64,000 nt of DNA, taken from Bryobacteraceae bacterium. GTDB lineage: Bacteria > Acidobacteriota > Terriglobia > Bryobacterales > Bryobacteraceae. Below are positions 8,115-17,199 of the stretch, in pieces. Both the position numbers and the translations under genes were made by a program. The notes beneath the pieces were generated by a model. The model did no database searches. It had not been told where the DNA came from and was given only the letters and a program-made list of their open reading frames with translations. How positions within the stretch are numbered: the stretch's first letter is position 1; each line of letters opens with the position of its first letter. The stretch is taken from the NCBI GenBank assembly GCA_030041495.1, contig JASHNT010000141.1, positions 237,559-301,558 on the forward strand, given 5' to 3'.

Positions 8115-8585
8115 ATGATCTGCGCTGCGCGCAAAACGACGCTTGGATTTGCCCAGAGGACCAAGGAGAACCTCGACTTCATCCGAAGTGCTCGGCGATC
8201 CGGCCAGCACGTGCACGAGGTGGTGCAAATTGTAAACTCCCTCCTCGGTTTGGTGATTTTTCCATGGGAAAAGCACTTCTTTGATGCGATCAAGACCGGG
8301 AAGCTGAAGGATCTCGAAGCAAAGGACTGGCCGCGGCTGAAGACCGCACTCGGAGCCTGTGAAACGCTCGGAGAACTGATATACCACCTGCGGAATGGCG
8401 CTGCACACGGGCATATCAAGTTCCTGAGTGACTCACCTCAGCCGCGGGAGGTCGCCGTCATTGTCCGTGATCGCCCCATGAAACCCAAGAACGGTCCGTT
8501 CACTTTCAGAATTGAGCTCACCTCTGAACAGATGGGCACGCTTTGCGACAAGATCATCGAATCCGTCGACCAGATTGTCAACTGA
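8115..8585 (+). CDS. HEPN-domain protein (pEK499-p136-like), possible RNase toxin
   Basis: A 156-residue protein with the HEPN hallmark. The helix with VNSLLGLVIFPWEK (about 40-53) and the motif HLRNGAAHGH give R93-x4-H98, the arrangement used as RNase active site by many HEPN toxins. It resembles the family named after plasmid pEK499 protein p136. No MNT-like nucleotidyltransferase antitoxin is adjacent; the nearest neighbour is the divergently transcribed hicBA pair. The two systems together suggest a small acquired defence or addiction islet. Activity is inferred from the motif only. Confidence 0.75.
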   Translation: MICAARKTTLGFAQRTKENLDFIRSARRSGQHVHEVVQIVNSLLGLVIFPWEKHFFDAIKTGKLKDLEAKDWPRLKTALGACETLGELIYHLRNGAAHGHIKFLSDSPQPREVAVIVRDRPMKPKNGPFTFRIELTSEQMGTLCDKIIESVDQIVN

Positions 8586-8607
8586 GTGCCTGAGGCGTCG
8601 AGACGAT

Positions 8608-9324
8608 TTACTTCCGCGCCGTCACGATCCGCGCTGGCTGGATGCCGTACCAGATCATGGGTGAGAGCTCGACGCTCTGTGCTCCGGAGGAGCGCAGCAC
8701 TTCGGCGTAGCCGCTGACGCCCGTGGTATCGAAGATGGCCAGCCTCCCGCCGGGCTTGAGAACCCGGAAGATCTCGCGCACCATCAGTTCGCGCACGTCG
8801 GATTCACCCAGCCCGCGCAGGGCCAGCGCGCTCACCACCACGTCGTAGTGATTGTCGGGATAAACCAGTTTGGCAGAAACGCCGGTATCGACGCGCAGCT
8901 TCTCGGCCACGCCTTCGATCTTGGCGTTCTCCTTGATGGCCTCGGCTTCCTCGGATTGATCGAGGCCGGTGACGCGGCCGGATTTAAGCCGCTTGGCCGC
9001 GCCGATCGCCATCAGCCCGGTCCCGCAGCCGACGTCGAGCACCCGTTCCTCACCGGTTAGCTGGAGCGAGTCCAGAATGCGATCGCGAATCTGGAAGCGC
9101 GCGGTCTTGCTCGCCTGGATGCTGATCCAGCCCGCAACGAAGAATCCCAGAGCGATCAGCCCCAGCACGATGAGGATTCGCGCGGACGGGCCCGGATATT
9201 GAGCACGGTTGACGACGAACACGATCAGCGCAAATACCAATGTCCAGCCGCCGCGGCTGAACATGTGCCGCACCATTAGCGGCGAATCGAGACCGTAATC
9301 GGGATGGGTCGCGGCGGCAGCCAT
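8608..9324 (-). CDS. Membrane-anchored class I SAM-dependent methyltransferase
   Basis: A 238-residue protein. Two hydrophobic helices lie at the N-terminus (about 28-42 and 48-68). A Rossmann methyltransferase follows: VLDVGCGTGLMAIGAAKRL (SAM motif I), GLDQSEE, YDVVVSALALRG and LKPGGRLAIFDTTG. The substrate is unknown; anchoring suggests a lipid or membrane-near target. The ATG follows the TAA of topA with no gap, so it is almost certainly translated from the topA transcript. The ending (YGIQPARIVTARK) is typical for this family. Confidence 0.85.
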   Translation of the reverse strand: MAAAATHPDYGLDSPLMVRHMFSRGGWTLVFALIVFVVNRAQYPGPSARILIVLGLIALGFFVAGWISIQASKTARFQIRDRILDSLQLTGEERVLDVGCGTGLMAIGAAKRLKSGRVTGLDQSEEAEAIKENAKIEGVAEKLRVDTGVSAKLVYPDNHYDVVVSALALRGLGESDVRELMVREIFRVLKPGGRLAIFDTTGVSGYAEVLRSSGAQSVELSPMIWYGIQPARIVTARK

Positions 9325-11787
9325 TTAGACTCTGGTCTCCACCGGCGTCTCAGCCGATTCCGGAGCGGCCTGCTCCAGCGGCTTCTTAAACTTGCACTCG
9401 TTGTTGGGGCACTGCGCGAACGCGCCGGCCTTCAAGTACTTCTCGATCAAGTAACTGCCGCCGCATTCCGGACAGCGCTCCGGAATGGGTTTGCCCCACG
9501 CGACGAAATCGCAATCCGGGTAGCGATTGCAACCGTAGAAGGTCTTGCCGCGCTTGCTGCGCCGCTCCACCACCTCGCCTTCGGAGCAGTTGGGGCACTT
9601 GACCCCGATGGTCTTCTGCTTGACGAATTTGCAAGTGGGGTAGTTGGAGCACGCCACGAACTCGCCGTAGCGCCCGTACTTCTTGATCAGTTGATTGCCG
9701 CATTGCGGGCATTTTTCGTCCAGCGGGACGTCCTTGGGCTTCTGCGCCTCCCCGAGCTGCTTGGTGGTCTTGCAATCCGGGTAGCCGGAACAGGCCAGGA
9801 ACTGCCCGAAGCGGCCCTTCTTCAGAACCATCGGACGGCCGCAGTTGGGGCAATATTCGACTTCGTCCTGCTCGCCCAGATCGGCCTTGCCCTCCTCGAT
9901 GTCAGGAAGGTCGACCGTAAGCTCGCGCGTGTTCTTGCACTCCGGATAGCCGGTGCAGGCGACGAAGCTGCCGTGCTTGCCCCACTTGATGACCATGGGC
10001 TTGCCGCATTTGTCGCACACCAGATCCGTCGGGCGCTCCATGCGTTTGATGTCGGTCATGTTGCGCTCGGCGTGCTCCAGGTCTTTCTGGAAGCGCTCGT
10101 AGAACTCGCCCATGGAGATGCGCCAATCGACCTTGCCCTCTTCGATATCGTCCAGCTCGGTCTCCATCCGAGCGGTATACGTAACATCAAAGAGATCCTT
10201 GAAGCTTTCGAGCAACAGGTCCGTCACCACCATCCCGAGCTCGGTGGGGATGAATTTGCCGCCCTCCTTGCGAACGTACTCGCGCTCCTGAATGGTCGAA
10301 AGAATCGAAGCGTAAGTCGACGGCCGGCCGACGCCGTCGGCTTCCAGTTCCTTGACCAAAGTCGCTTCGGTGAAGCGCGGCGGAGGCTCGGTGAAGTGCT
10401 GCTCGGGCTCGATGGAGCGGAACTTGAGCGATTCGCCTTCGGCAACCGCCGGAAGGCGATGCTTCAACTCCTCATCGTCTTCGTCCTTTTGGTCCTTGCC
10501 CTCCTCGTAAACCTTGAGGAAGCCGTCGAACTTGGGCACGCTGCCGGTGGCGCGGAATAGATACGCCGCTCCATCTTTGCCCTTGGCCTCGACGTCGATG
10601 GTGGTCTGGTCGAAGACCGCGGGCGTCATCTGCGACGCGACGAACCTCATCCAGATCAACCGGTACAACTTGAGCTCGTCCTCTTGGAGGAACCTCTCGA
10701 CGCTCTCCGGCGTCCGCAAGGACGACGTTGGACGAATCGCTTCGTGCGCGTCCTGCGCTTCCTTTTTGCTCTTGTAAACGTTGGGCGAGGCCGGGCGATA
10801 CTCCGCGCCGTAGCGCTCGCCGATCATTGCACGCACTTCGTCCAGCGCGTCGTTGGAGATGCGCGTCGAATCGGTACGCATGTAGCTGATCAATCCGGTG
10901 GGGCCTTCGTCCGAGCTCAACTCGACCCCTTCGTACAGTTTCTGCGCCAGCATCATGGTGCGCTTGACGCTGAACCGCAACTTGCGCGAGGCCTCCTGCT
11001 GAAGCGTTGAAGTAATAAACGGCGGCACCGGGTTGCGCCGCTTTTCGCGGTTGGTGACCGACTTAACCACGTAGCCGGCTCCGTCCAGCGTGCTGAGGAT
11101 GGCCTGGGCTCCGGCTTCGTTGGAGATTTCGACGTTTTCATTATTCTTTTTAGCGAGATGAGCGGAGAGCTGCGGTGGCTTCTTGCCGGCGAGATGAACG
11201 TCGATGGTCCAGTACTCGCGCTTCTGGAAGGCGCGAATTTCGCGCTCCCGGTCGACAATCAAGCGCAAAGCGACGGTCTGCACCCGCCCGGCCGAAAGCC
11301 CCCGGCGAACCTTGTCCCACAAAAGCGGCGAAATCTTGTACCCCACCAGCCGGTCCAGGATGCGCCGGGCTTGCTGCGCGTCCACCAGGTGCAGGTTGAC
11401 CGTAGCCGGCTTCTCGAATGCCTTCTGAATGGCATTCTTGGTGATCTCGTTGAACATCACCCGAAAGATCCTGGCGCCGTTCTTCTTATCCCCCAGTTCT
11501 TCCTGGAGATGGTAGCAGATGGCTTCGCCTTCCCGGTCTGGGTCAGCCGCCAGGTAGACGGCGTCGGACTTCTTGGCCTCCTGCTTCAGCTCCGCAATCA
11601 GCTTCTTCTTGCCTTCGATGACTTCGTAGATGGGGGTGAAGTCGTGATCCACATCCACCGCGAGGTCTTTCTTGGGTAGGTCCTTGACGTGGCCCAGCGA
11701 GGCTTTGACGACGAAATTCTTTCCCAGGTATTTCCCGATCGTTTTCGCCTTCGCCGGAGATTCGACGATGACGAGATTCCTTGCCAT
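9325..11787 (-). CDS. topA: DNA topoisomerase I (type IA)
   Basis: An 820-residue enzyme relaxing negative supercoils. It has the TOPRIM domain (VIVESPAKAKTIGKYLG, with ADPDREGEAI at 81-90), then the type IA core with active-site Tyr302 in LISYMRTDSTR. The C-terminus carries five four-cysteine zinc ribbons (CDKCGKP, CPNCGRP, CPQCGNQ, CPNCSEG, CPECGGS); the last three are shorter or altered. Length and order match full TopA. dprA lies upstream on the same strand and the methyltransferase is immediately downstream. It is an essential housekeeping gene. Confidence 0.97.
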   Translation of the reverse strand: MARNLVIVESPAKAKTIGKYLGKNFVVKASLGHVKDLPKKDLAVDVDHDFTPIYEVIEGKKKLIAELKQEAKKSDAVYLAADPDREGEAICYHLQEELGDKKNGARIFRVMFNEITKNAIQKAFEKPATVNLHLVDAQQARRILDRLVGYKISPLLWDKVRRGLSAGRVQTVALRLIVDREREIRAFQKREYWTIDVHLAGKKPPQLSAHLAKKNNENVEISNEAGAQAILSTLDGAGYVVKSVTNREKRRNPVPPFITSTLQQEASRKLRFSVKRTMMLAQKLYEGVELSSDEGPTGLISYMRTDSTRISNDALDEVRAMIGERYGAEYRPASPNVYKSKKEAQDAHEAIRPTSSLRTPESVERFLQEDELKLYRLIWMRFVASQMTPAVFDQTTIDVEAKGKDGAAYLFRATGSVPKFDGFLKVYEEGKDQKDEDDEELKHRLPAVAEGESLKFRSIEPEQHFTEPPPRFTEATLVKELEADGVGRPSTYASILSTIQEREYVRKEGGKFIPTELGMVVTDLLLESFKDLFDVTYTARMETELDDIEEGKVDWRISMGEFYERFQKDLEHAERNMTDIKRMERPTDLVCDKCGKPMVIKWGKHGSFVACTGYPECKNTRELTVDLPDIEEGKADLGEQDEVEYCPNCGRPMVLKKGRFGQFLACSGYPDCKTTKQLGEAQKPKDVPLDEKCPQCGNQLIKKYGRYGEFVACSNYPTCKFVKQKTIGVKCPNCSEGEVVERRSKRGKTFYGCNRYPDCDFVAWGKPIPERCPECGGSYLIEKYLKAGAFAQCPNNECKFKKPLEQAAPESAETPVETRV

Positions 11788-11896
11788 AGATGAGTGCGCG
11801 ACCTTCCTTTTATAAAGAACCCGAACCGGCCCATGACAGCCAGCCGGCCCTGGAACGAAACAACCGAAATCTTAGCACGAGGAGAACGTGGCCGGT

Positions 11897-13123
11897 TTAC
11901 TCAGCCCAGACCCTCAGAAAGTTCTTCCCCGGGAGTTGCCTCACCAATCCGGTCATCTCCAGATCGAACAAGGCTGCAATCACCTCTGACGGAGAACAGC
12001 CCGGAATCGCCTCAATCAGGCGGTCCAACCCTAACGGGCAGTCTGGCGCAAGCGCCGCCAACACCGCCCTCGCGACGGCTTTCATTGGTTCGGCTTTCAG
12101 TGTTTCGGTTGGATAGGATGCAGAATGGGCCCCCGAGGTTACAGCCTCCCCGATCTCATTTAGATTCAGTTGCTTGCGGAATCGGTCTCCGAGCCGGCGG
12201 CGATCCTCAGCCGCCAGTTCCGCTACCACGTCGTTCCATTCCTGGACCAGTTTCGCCCCCTGCTTGATGAGCAGATTCGGCCCCCAGCTCATCTTCGAGG
12301 TGATGTTGCCGGGAATCGCGAAGATCTCCCGGTTCTGCTCCGCCGCGAGCTTGGCCGTGATCGCGGAGCCCGAATATTCGCCACCCTCAACTACCAGTAC
12401 CCCGAGGCTCATTCCGCTGACGACCCGGTTACGGACCGGGAAGTTTTGGGGGTAAGGCGGCGTGCCCATTGGAAACTCGGAAAGGATCAGGCCTTTTTCG
12501 GCTATCTCCTTGGACAGCTTGCGGTTCTCGATGGGATAGAGCTCATCGACCCCGCAGCCGAACACCGCGATGGTATCGCCCTGGGCATCCAGAGCGGCAC
12601 GATGGGCCGCCGTATCGATGCCGCGCGCCATCCCGCTGACGATGGTCAGCCCAGCCGTCGCCAGGTCCTGCGAAAGGCGCGTCGCGGCCGCGATTCCGTA
12701 GGCGGTCGGTCGGCGAGTACCGACAATCGCCAGCATTAGCGAGCCGAGCAGCTCCAGGCGGCCTTTGGCGTAAAGCAACGGGGGAGGATCGAAGATCTCC
12801 TTGAGCCGGGAGGGATAGCGAGGGTCGGTGATCGGCACCAGCTCGGCGCCGGCCTGAAGAAGCTTTTCGCGCTGCGCGACCGCGTCTTCGAAAGCGCAAC
12901 CGCTGGCCACGCTTTGCGCTACCGCCGGGGCGAGTCCCGCGGCCTCCAGCTCAGACCGCGAGGCCTGAAAGATCGTCTGCGGCGTCCGGAAAGTGGCGAT
13001 GAGCTGCCCGGCCTTACGCGTTCCCAGCCCGGCCGCCATCCGCAAGGCGAGCCAATGGATCTGATCGTCCTCCGTGAGGAAAGGATTCTCCGGGGTAGGG
13101 TTCGCAAACCAGGGCCGGGCCAT
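11897..13123 (-). CDS. dprA: DNA-processing protein DprA
   Basis: A 408-residue RecA loader for transforming single-stranded DNA. It has an N-terminal SAM-like region (LRMAAGLGTRKAGQLIATF), then the Rossmann-like DprA domain with VGTRRPTAYG, VSGMARGIDTAAHRAAL, FGCGVDELYP, LILSEFPMGTPPYPQNFPVR and EGGEYSGSAITAKLAAEQ. The C-terminal winged helix spans about 330-408 (SPSEVIAALFDLEMTGLVRQ). It is upstream of topA on the same strand, an order seen in many bacteria, with a 109-base gap. Together with comEC it suggests at least part of a transformation apparatus. Confidence 0.96.
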   Translation of the reverse strand: MARPWFANPTPENPFLTEDDQIHWLALRMAAGLGTRKAGQLIATFRTPQTIFQASRSELEAAGLAPAVAQSVASGCAFEDAVAQREKLLQAGAELVPITDPRYPSRLKEIFDPPPLLYAKGRLELLGSLMLAIVGTRRPTAYGIAAATRLSQDLATAGLTIVSGMARGIDTAAHRAALDAQGDTIAVFGCGVDELYPIENRKLSKEIAEKGLILSEFPMGTPPYPQNFPVRNRVVSGMSLGVLVVEGGEYSGSAITAKLAAEQNREIFAIPGNITSKMSWGPNLLIKQGAKLVQEWNDVVAELAAEDRRRLGDRFRKQLNLNEIGEAVTSGAHSASYPTETLKAEPMKAVARAVLAALAPDCPLGLDRLIEAIPGCSPSEVIAALFDLEMTGLVRQLPGKNFLRVWAE

Positions 13124-13215
13124 CCAATGGGATGTGGCGGAGCCGCGAAGGAATTCTCAGTTGAAACGGCCTGGCACAATCACGGCGAATGGTGCTGCTC
13201 CAAGCCCCCATGGGC

Positions 13216-13465
13216 TGCGCCGCGCTGGCGAACGCCCAAACAATCACGCGATGCTGCCGGGAGGAAACTCGATAGATCATTCGGTAAAGGCCTCAATAGA
13301 GGCGTGCCGCGAAAATGGCGGAGTGGCCTTCCAGAATTGTGTCTGCACCTGGATCGGTAGGTCGTAAAGGGTAAGGATCAGTTGACGAGCCTCTTGTTTT
13401 ACGGCGTCGGGTAGCGACCGCAATTCCCTCGACGCCGAGGGCTTGATCTCGACGAGCCAGCTCAC
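13216..13465 (-). pseudogene. Decayed RelE/ParE-type toxin
   Basis: All three minus-strand frames hold successive parts of one RelE-like toxin. From 13465, VSWLVEIKPSASRELRSLPD ends near LILTLYDLP. A second frame continues as DPGADTILEGHSAIFAAR. A third ends with GLYRMIYRVSSRQHRVIVWAF, the typical RelE C-terminus. The order matches the family (basic helix, PPGAKKLEG-like loop, final beta strands), so two single-base indels explain the pattern. No intact toxin can be made. The GTG start overlaps the end of the upstream antitoxin-like frame. Confidence 0.7.
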
Positions 13466-13655
13466 GATCGATTGCCCGCAATACTGTGCTCACAGGGATT
13501 GACTTTTCGCCGTCCAACAAACGCTCGATGGCGACGATGGTATCGGCCTCGTCCTCCGTAAGAGGGCGCCGTTTCGCGATCGAGCGAAGGCGCACGCCGG
13601 ACTTCCGACGGGAAGACTCTTCTGTCCGGGGCTCCGCTGGTTTGAGGCTGCTCAC
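13463..13655 (-). pseudogene. Probable antitoxin remnant of the RelE-type pair
   Basis: From a GTG at 13655 the frame reads KRRPLTEDEADTIVAIERL, then IPVSTVLRAIDRELA. The LTEDEAD...IPVSTVLR pattern resembles the small antitoxins that precede RelE-type toxins. Instead of stopping at the toxin start, the frame runs on into toxin sequence until 13293, so the original stop has probably been lost by an indel. The family is not certain. It is recorded because it explains the otherwise gene-poor stretch between dprA and 13748. Confidence 0.4.
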
Positions 13656-13747
13656 GATCTAAGTCCAGTTTCGCCGCCCTGGGCGAAATAGGCAACAAAC
13701 ATTCTTGTGCTGGCAGGCCGCTGGAATTCTCAGCTACCCTGTAGGTT

Positions 13748-14182
13748 ATGTCCAAAGCCACCTATGACGATGTGAATCTGATTCTGAGGCTGTATGAGCT
13801 GCGCAGGGAAGACAAGATGCGCGCGGCGCGGTCGTGGTTCGTCGCCAACTTCAAGTGCAAGACCATGGCCGAGTTCGGCCAACTCTGCCCTCCTGGCTCG
13901 GATGCCAACGCGATGTTCCGCCAAACCGCCAGCTACTGGGACATGGCCGCCTCATTTATTACTTCAGGCGTGTTAAACGAAGAGCTGTTCTTCCAGAACA
14001 ATCGCGAAATGCTGTTAGTCTGGCTGCGCATCGAGCCGATCGTGGCGGAAATCCGCACGGCGTTCAAGGATCCCGGCTACATGAAGAACCTGGAAACGGT
14101 CGCGAAATCCTACGGCGAGTTCCTCAACCGCACCAGCAGCCCGGAAACGTTACCGGCGTTCAAAGCCCGCGTGGGAGGCTAA
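13748..14182 (+). CDS. Conserved hypothetical protein
   Basis: A 144-residue, largely helical protein with a long basic N-terminal helix (LILRLYELRREDKMRAARSW) and a central hydrophobic stretch (YWDMAASFITSGVLNEELFF). It lacks a signal peptide, metal motif or nucleotide-binding loop. Similar short proteins recur in Acidobacteriota, as far as I recall, but I know no function. It begins a plus-strand run with the next two genes; only 17 bases separate it from the following gene, so they are probably co-transcribed. Confidence 0.75.
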   Translation: MSKATYDDVNLILRLYELRREDKMRAARSWFVANFKCKTMAEFGQLCPPGSDANAMFRQTASYWDMAASFITSGVLNEELFFQNNREMLLVWLRIEPIVAEIRTAFKDPGYMKNLETVAKSYGEFLNRTSSPETLPAFKARVGG

Positions 14183-14199
14183 GGAAGGTTCGCCCGAGC

Positions 14200-14457
14200 A
14201 TGCGCCGCGAGCCCGACTTTTTCGGCGATCAGGAGCTGACCCTGGTATACGTGGCCAGGAAGCTCGCTGAAGCTCTGCGCGCCGAGGAAGCTTTGACCGG
14301 CGCCGGTTTCGACTATCTGGCCGAGCCAGACACTTATAAAGGCGGTGTGGTGTTCCAATCCGAACGCGTCGGCGTGTTCATTTATGTCGCGCCCGCCGAC
14401 GACAGCGCGGCTCGGGAAGCACTAACCCGGGCCGGCTTCCGTCCGCAGCCGACTTGA
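14200..14457 (+). CDS. Small protein, possibly DUF2007-like
   Basis: The open frame extends upstream, but the real start is most likely the ATG at 14200, preceded by AAGGAAGG and just past the end of the previous gene. The 85-residue product reads LTLVYVARKLAEALRAEEAL, then GFDYLAEPDTY, GGVVFQSERVGVFIYVAPAD and AREALTRAGF. This alternating helix/strand layout is that of DUF2007, a small ferredoxin-like fold of unknown role. No membrane segment or signal is visible. Assignment to the family is tentative. Confidence 0.6.
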   Translation: MRREPDFFGDQELTLVYVARKLAEALRAEEALTGAGFDYLAEPDTYKGGVVFQSERVGVFIYVAPADDSAAREALTRAGFRPQPT

Positions 14458-14467
14458 CAGGGACCGC

Positions 14468-15782
14468 ATGGCGCCAAGCACGGACCATCCATACCGCACG
14501 TGGGTGCTTCTTCCATTAGCCACCTGCGCGTCACTTATCGCCACGCGCTGGCCCATCGCTCCGCCATTCCTGTTCGATTACGACAACGTCAATTTCGCGC
14601 TTGCACTTCGGAAGTTTGCGCCACTTTCAGACCAGCCCCATCGCGGCTACCCGCTGTACGTCGGCGTCAGCCGGATAATCCATTTGCTCGGGCTCTCCCC
14701 CGAAAGAACGGGTGAAGTGATGGGCGTGCTGGGCTCAGCCGTCGCTCTCCTCCTGTTAGCTGCACTGGCTCGCGATATGTTCGGCCGCAACGCCGCTGTC
14801 ATCGCCCCGCTCCTATTGTTCTTTCATCCCACCTTCATCCTAGCTGGTGCAGTGGACCACGTCCGGACGTTCCTCGCTGCCGGAGCGGTGGCAGTGGCGC
14901 TGTGCGTCTGGCGGGAGCGGCTCCATCTTGCCGCGTTCGTCTTAGGTATCGCCGGAGGGTTTCGAATGGATCTTCTCTTGACGATGCTTCCGCTTCTGGT
15001 GGTGTATCCCCTTGTCGTGCAGCGTGTCGGGTGGCGGCGCTTAGTCGGCCCGCTCGGAGTCCTGGTCTTGACGGTTACGCCATGGCTCGTGTTCCTGATT
15101 TTCGAGATCAGGGGGAATGGCGACTGCCTTCCACTATCACTCCGTCATGCTGCGCGACAACTCCCATGCGTTCTTCTACGAGGGTTTTACCCGAAAAGCG
15201 GCCGTCATGGCGCTATTTGCCGCCTATTGGAACGGAATCGGCGTTTTGAGTTGGTTCTGGGCCATTCCCGCAGGGATTCGGCGCGGATGGGCCACCGACC
15301 CGTGGAAGCATTTTGCATTTCTGGCCATATGGTTTCTCCCGCCTTTTCTGTTTAATGCAGTGGTTCAAGTGACCGATCCGGATCAGACTCTGGCGAGCGT
15401 CACAGCGACCTGTTTGGCCGGCGCCTGGGCGCTGTCGGCCCTCCCTCGCCCGTATACTTTGCTCGGTTGCGTCATCAGCGCGGGCCTTTTTCTGTTTCCG
15501 CTGGTGCGCTTGGGCCGCGAAGCGAGTCTGCCCTGGATGCGACGCGTGACCGCCACGGAAGCGCAAGCGCTCGATGGTGTGGTGCGTACTCCCGGACCGC
15601 GATTCATCCGCATCCGGGGCGAGTTTCCGACCTGGAGGGTCGTATCCTACTACTTTCCCGAGGACTGGATCGAGCAAAGCGGTAAGATCTACCACGCGAA
15701 TTGGGAGGCGATAGAGCCCCTGCCCGACGTTCGCAGCCGGCTTTCGATCGATAAAGCCGGGCACGTCTCAGTGTCGAACTAA
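14468..15782 (+). pseudogene. Multi-helix membrane glycosyltransferase-like (PMT/GT39-type) gene, frameshifted
   Basis: Two overlapping frames encode one membrane protein of about 437 residues. The first (from 14468) has PFLFDYDNVNFALALRKFAP, an early acidic loop as in dolichyl-phosphate-mannose-type transferases, then PHRGYPLYVG and at least six hydrophobic helices. It loses sense after FEIRGN. The second resumes at 15117 with MATAFHYHSVMLRDNSHAFF, more helices and a soluble tail. The break lies in a run of five G at 15111-15115; deleting one G joins the frames exactly. As read, the first frame ends at 15355. Function is inferred from topology only, and a sequencing error is possible. Confidence 0.7.
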
Positions 15783-15827
15783 CCAACATGTGGGTCCCCA
15801 GATAACTGGTCGTAAGATAAAAAGACC

Positions 15828-17153
15828 GTGAATCACCGGCTTCCAGCGTGGCTGCGCCACGCGATGTACAACCTGCGCGGCGGATTTCTGGTCCGCCCGT
15901 TGATCATCGCGCTGACGCTGGGCTGCGCGGGAGCCGTGTTTTCCTGGCTGGAAGAGACCTTTCCCTTTTTGAGCGACGTCGTTCCGCACGCGCTGTTCCC
16001 TTCGCACGCCGACCCGCAGGTGGCGCAGGTGGTGCTGGCTGGAATCGCCGCCTCGATCATGACCGTGGTCTCGATTGTGTTCGCGATCGTGTTGATGACG
16101 CTGACGCTGGCCTCGATGCAGTTTTCCCCGCGCATCATCGTCGGTTTCGCGAGAGATCGCGTCACGCAGTGGACCCTGGGCATCTTCCTGGGCACGTTCT
16201 GCTATTGCATGGCGGCGCTGCCTGCGGCGCGCTCCCAGCCGAAACCGTTCGCTCCGGTGGCGACCGTGCTGGGCGCCATGCTTCTCGCCATCGCCTGCGT
16301 CGGCTGGCTGCTGTTTTTCATTCATCACATCACGCAGGCCATCAGCGTCAGCCACATCGTGGACCGCATCGCCACCGAAACCGTCGTGATGCTCGATACC
16401 CTGATGCCGGAACCCCGTAGAGCCGGCGCGATCCCACAACCTGCCGAGCCGCACGGGCCCGAGGAAACGCCAATCCTCAGCGATGCCTCCGGATACATCC
16501 GCTTCATCGACATCCCCGCTCTGGTTGGCGTGGCCAAGAGCTGCCACGTGACCCTGCGCGTGGCTCGGCGAGTGGGACAGTTCGTGCCGGCCGGAACGCG
16601 GCTGCTATTGGCGACCAAGGCCAGCCGGATTACTCCCGAAAAGCTCGCCGATATTCAGGACGCATTCGACCTGGGCCCAGCGCGCACGCTCGAACAGGAC
16701 GTCGAGTTTGGCGTCTTGCAAATTGTGGACATCGCCCTCAAGGCGATCTCGCCGGCGGTGAACGATCCCACCACTGCGATCTCCTCCATCGACCAGTTGA
16801 GCCGCATCCTGATTTGCTTCGTCTCGCGGGCGTCGCTCCCCGGCTCCTATTTCGACCCTCCCGGCATCCTGCGCTTGACCGTTCCCTGGATCGATTTCGA
16901 CCACCTGGTGGCCTCGGCATTCGAGCAGATACGGATGTACTCGAAAGGCGATGTTGCGGTCAGCCTGCGGCTGTTGCGCGCGCTGGGCGATATCTCAGCC
17001 TCATCGCTCGATCCGGAGGAGCAGCGGAGGCTGCTGGAGCAGGCCCGCCGCACTGTGGCCGGATGCACGGAGCGGCTCAGCGAGGACGAAATGGAGCCTC
17101 TGCGGGCACGTCTGGCCACAATGGAACACGCGGCCGTAACCGGCGTGCGGTAG
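15828..17153 (+). CDS. DUF2254 membrane protein
   Basis: A 441-residue protein that starts with GTG at 15828. Four membrane helices fill the first 180 residues (FLVRPLIIALTLGCAGAVFS, SIMTVVSIVFAIVLMTLTLA and two more), with QFSPRIIVGFARDRVTQWTL between the second and third. A large soluble part follows, including the SPAVNDPTTAISSIDQLSRI segment that marks DUF2254. The family is widespread but has no proven function; the channel-like arrangement suggests transport, which is inference. It stands alone, convergent with the following dehydrogenase gene. Confidence 0.85.
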   Translation: MNHRLPAWLRHAMYNLRGGFLVRPLIIALTLGCAGAVFSWLEETFPFLSDVVPHALFPSHADPQVAQVVLAGIAASIMTVVSIVFAIVLMTLTLASMQFSPRIIVGFARDRVTQWTLGIFLGTFCYCMAALPAARSQPKPFAPVATVLGAMLLAIACVGWLLFFIHHITQAISVSHIVDRIATETVVMLDTLMPEPRRAGAIPQPAEPHGPEETPILSDASGYIRFIDIPALVGVAKSCHVTLRVARRVGQFVPAGTRLLLATKASRITPEKLADIQDAFDLGPARTLEQDVEFGVLQIVDIALKAISPAVNDPTTAISSIDQLSRILICFVSRASLPGSYFDPPGILRLTVPWIDFDHLVASAFEQIRMYSKGDVAVSLRLLRALGDISASSLDPEEQRRLLEQARRTVAGCTERLSEDEMEPLRARLATMEHAAVTGVR

Positions 17154-17199
17154 AGCCCGCAGGATCTGACGGCCGCGGGGCCCGACCTGGAAGCGGCGG

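Noticed and set aside
9304..10560. Long plus-strand open frame of 418 codons
   Set aside because: It is the antisense of topA, whose TOPRIM, active-site and zinc motifs are unmistakable. GC-rich genes often leave open frames on the other strand.
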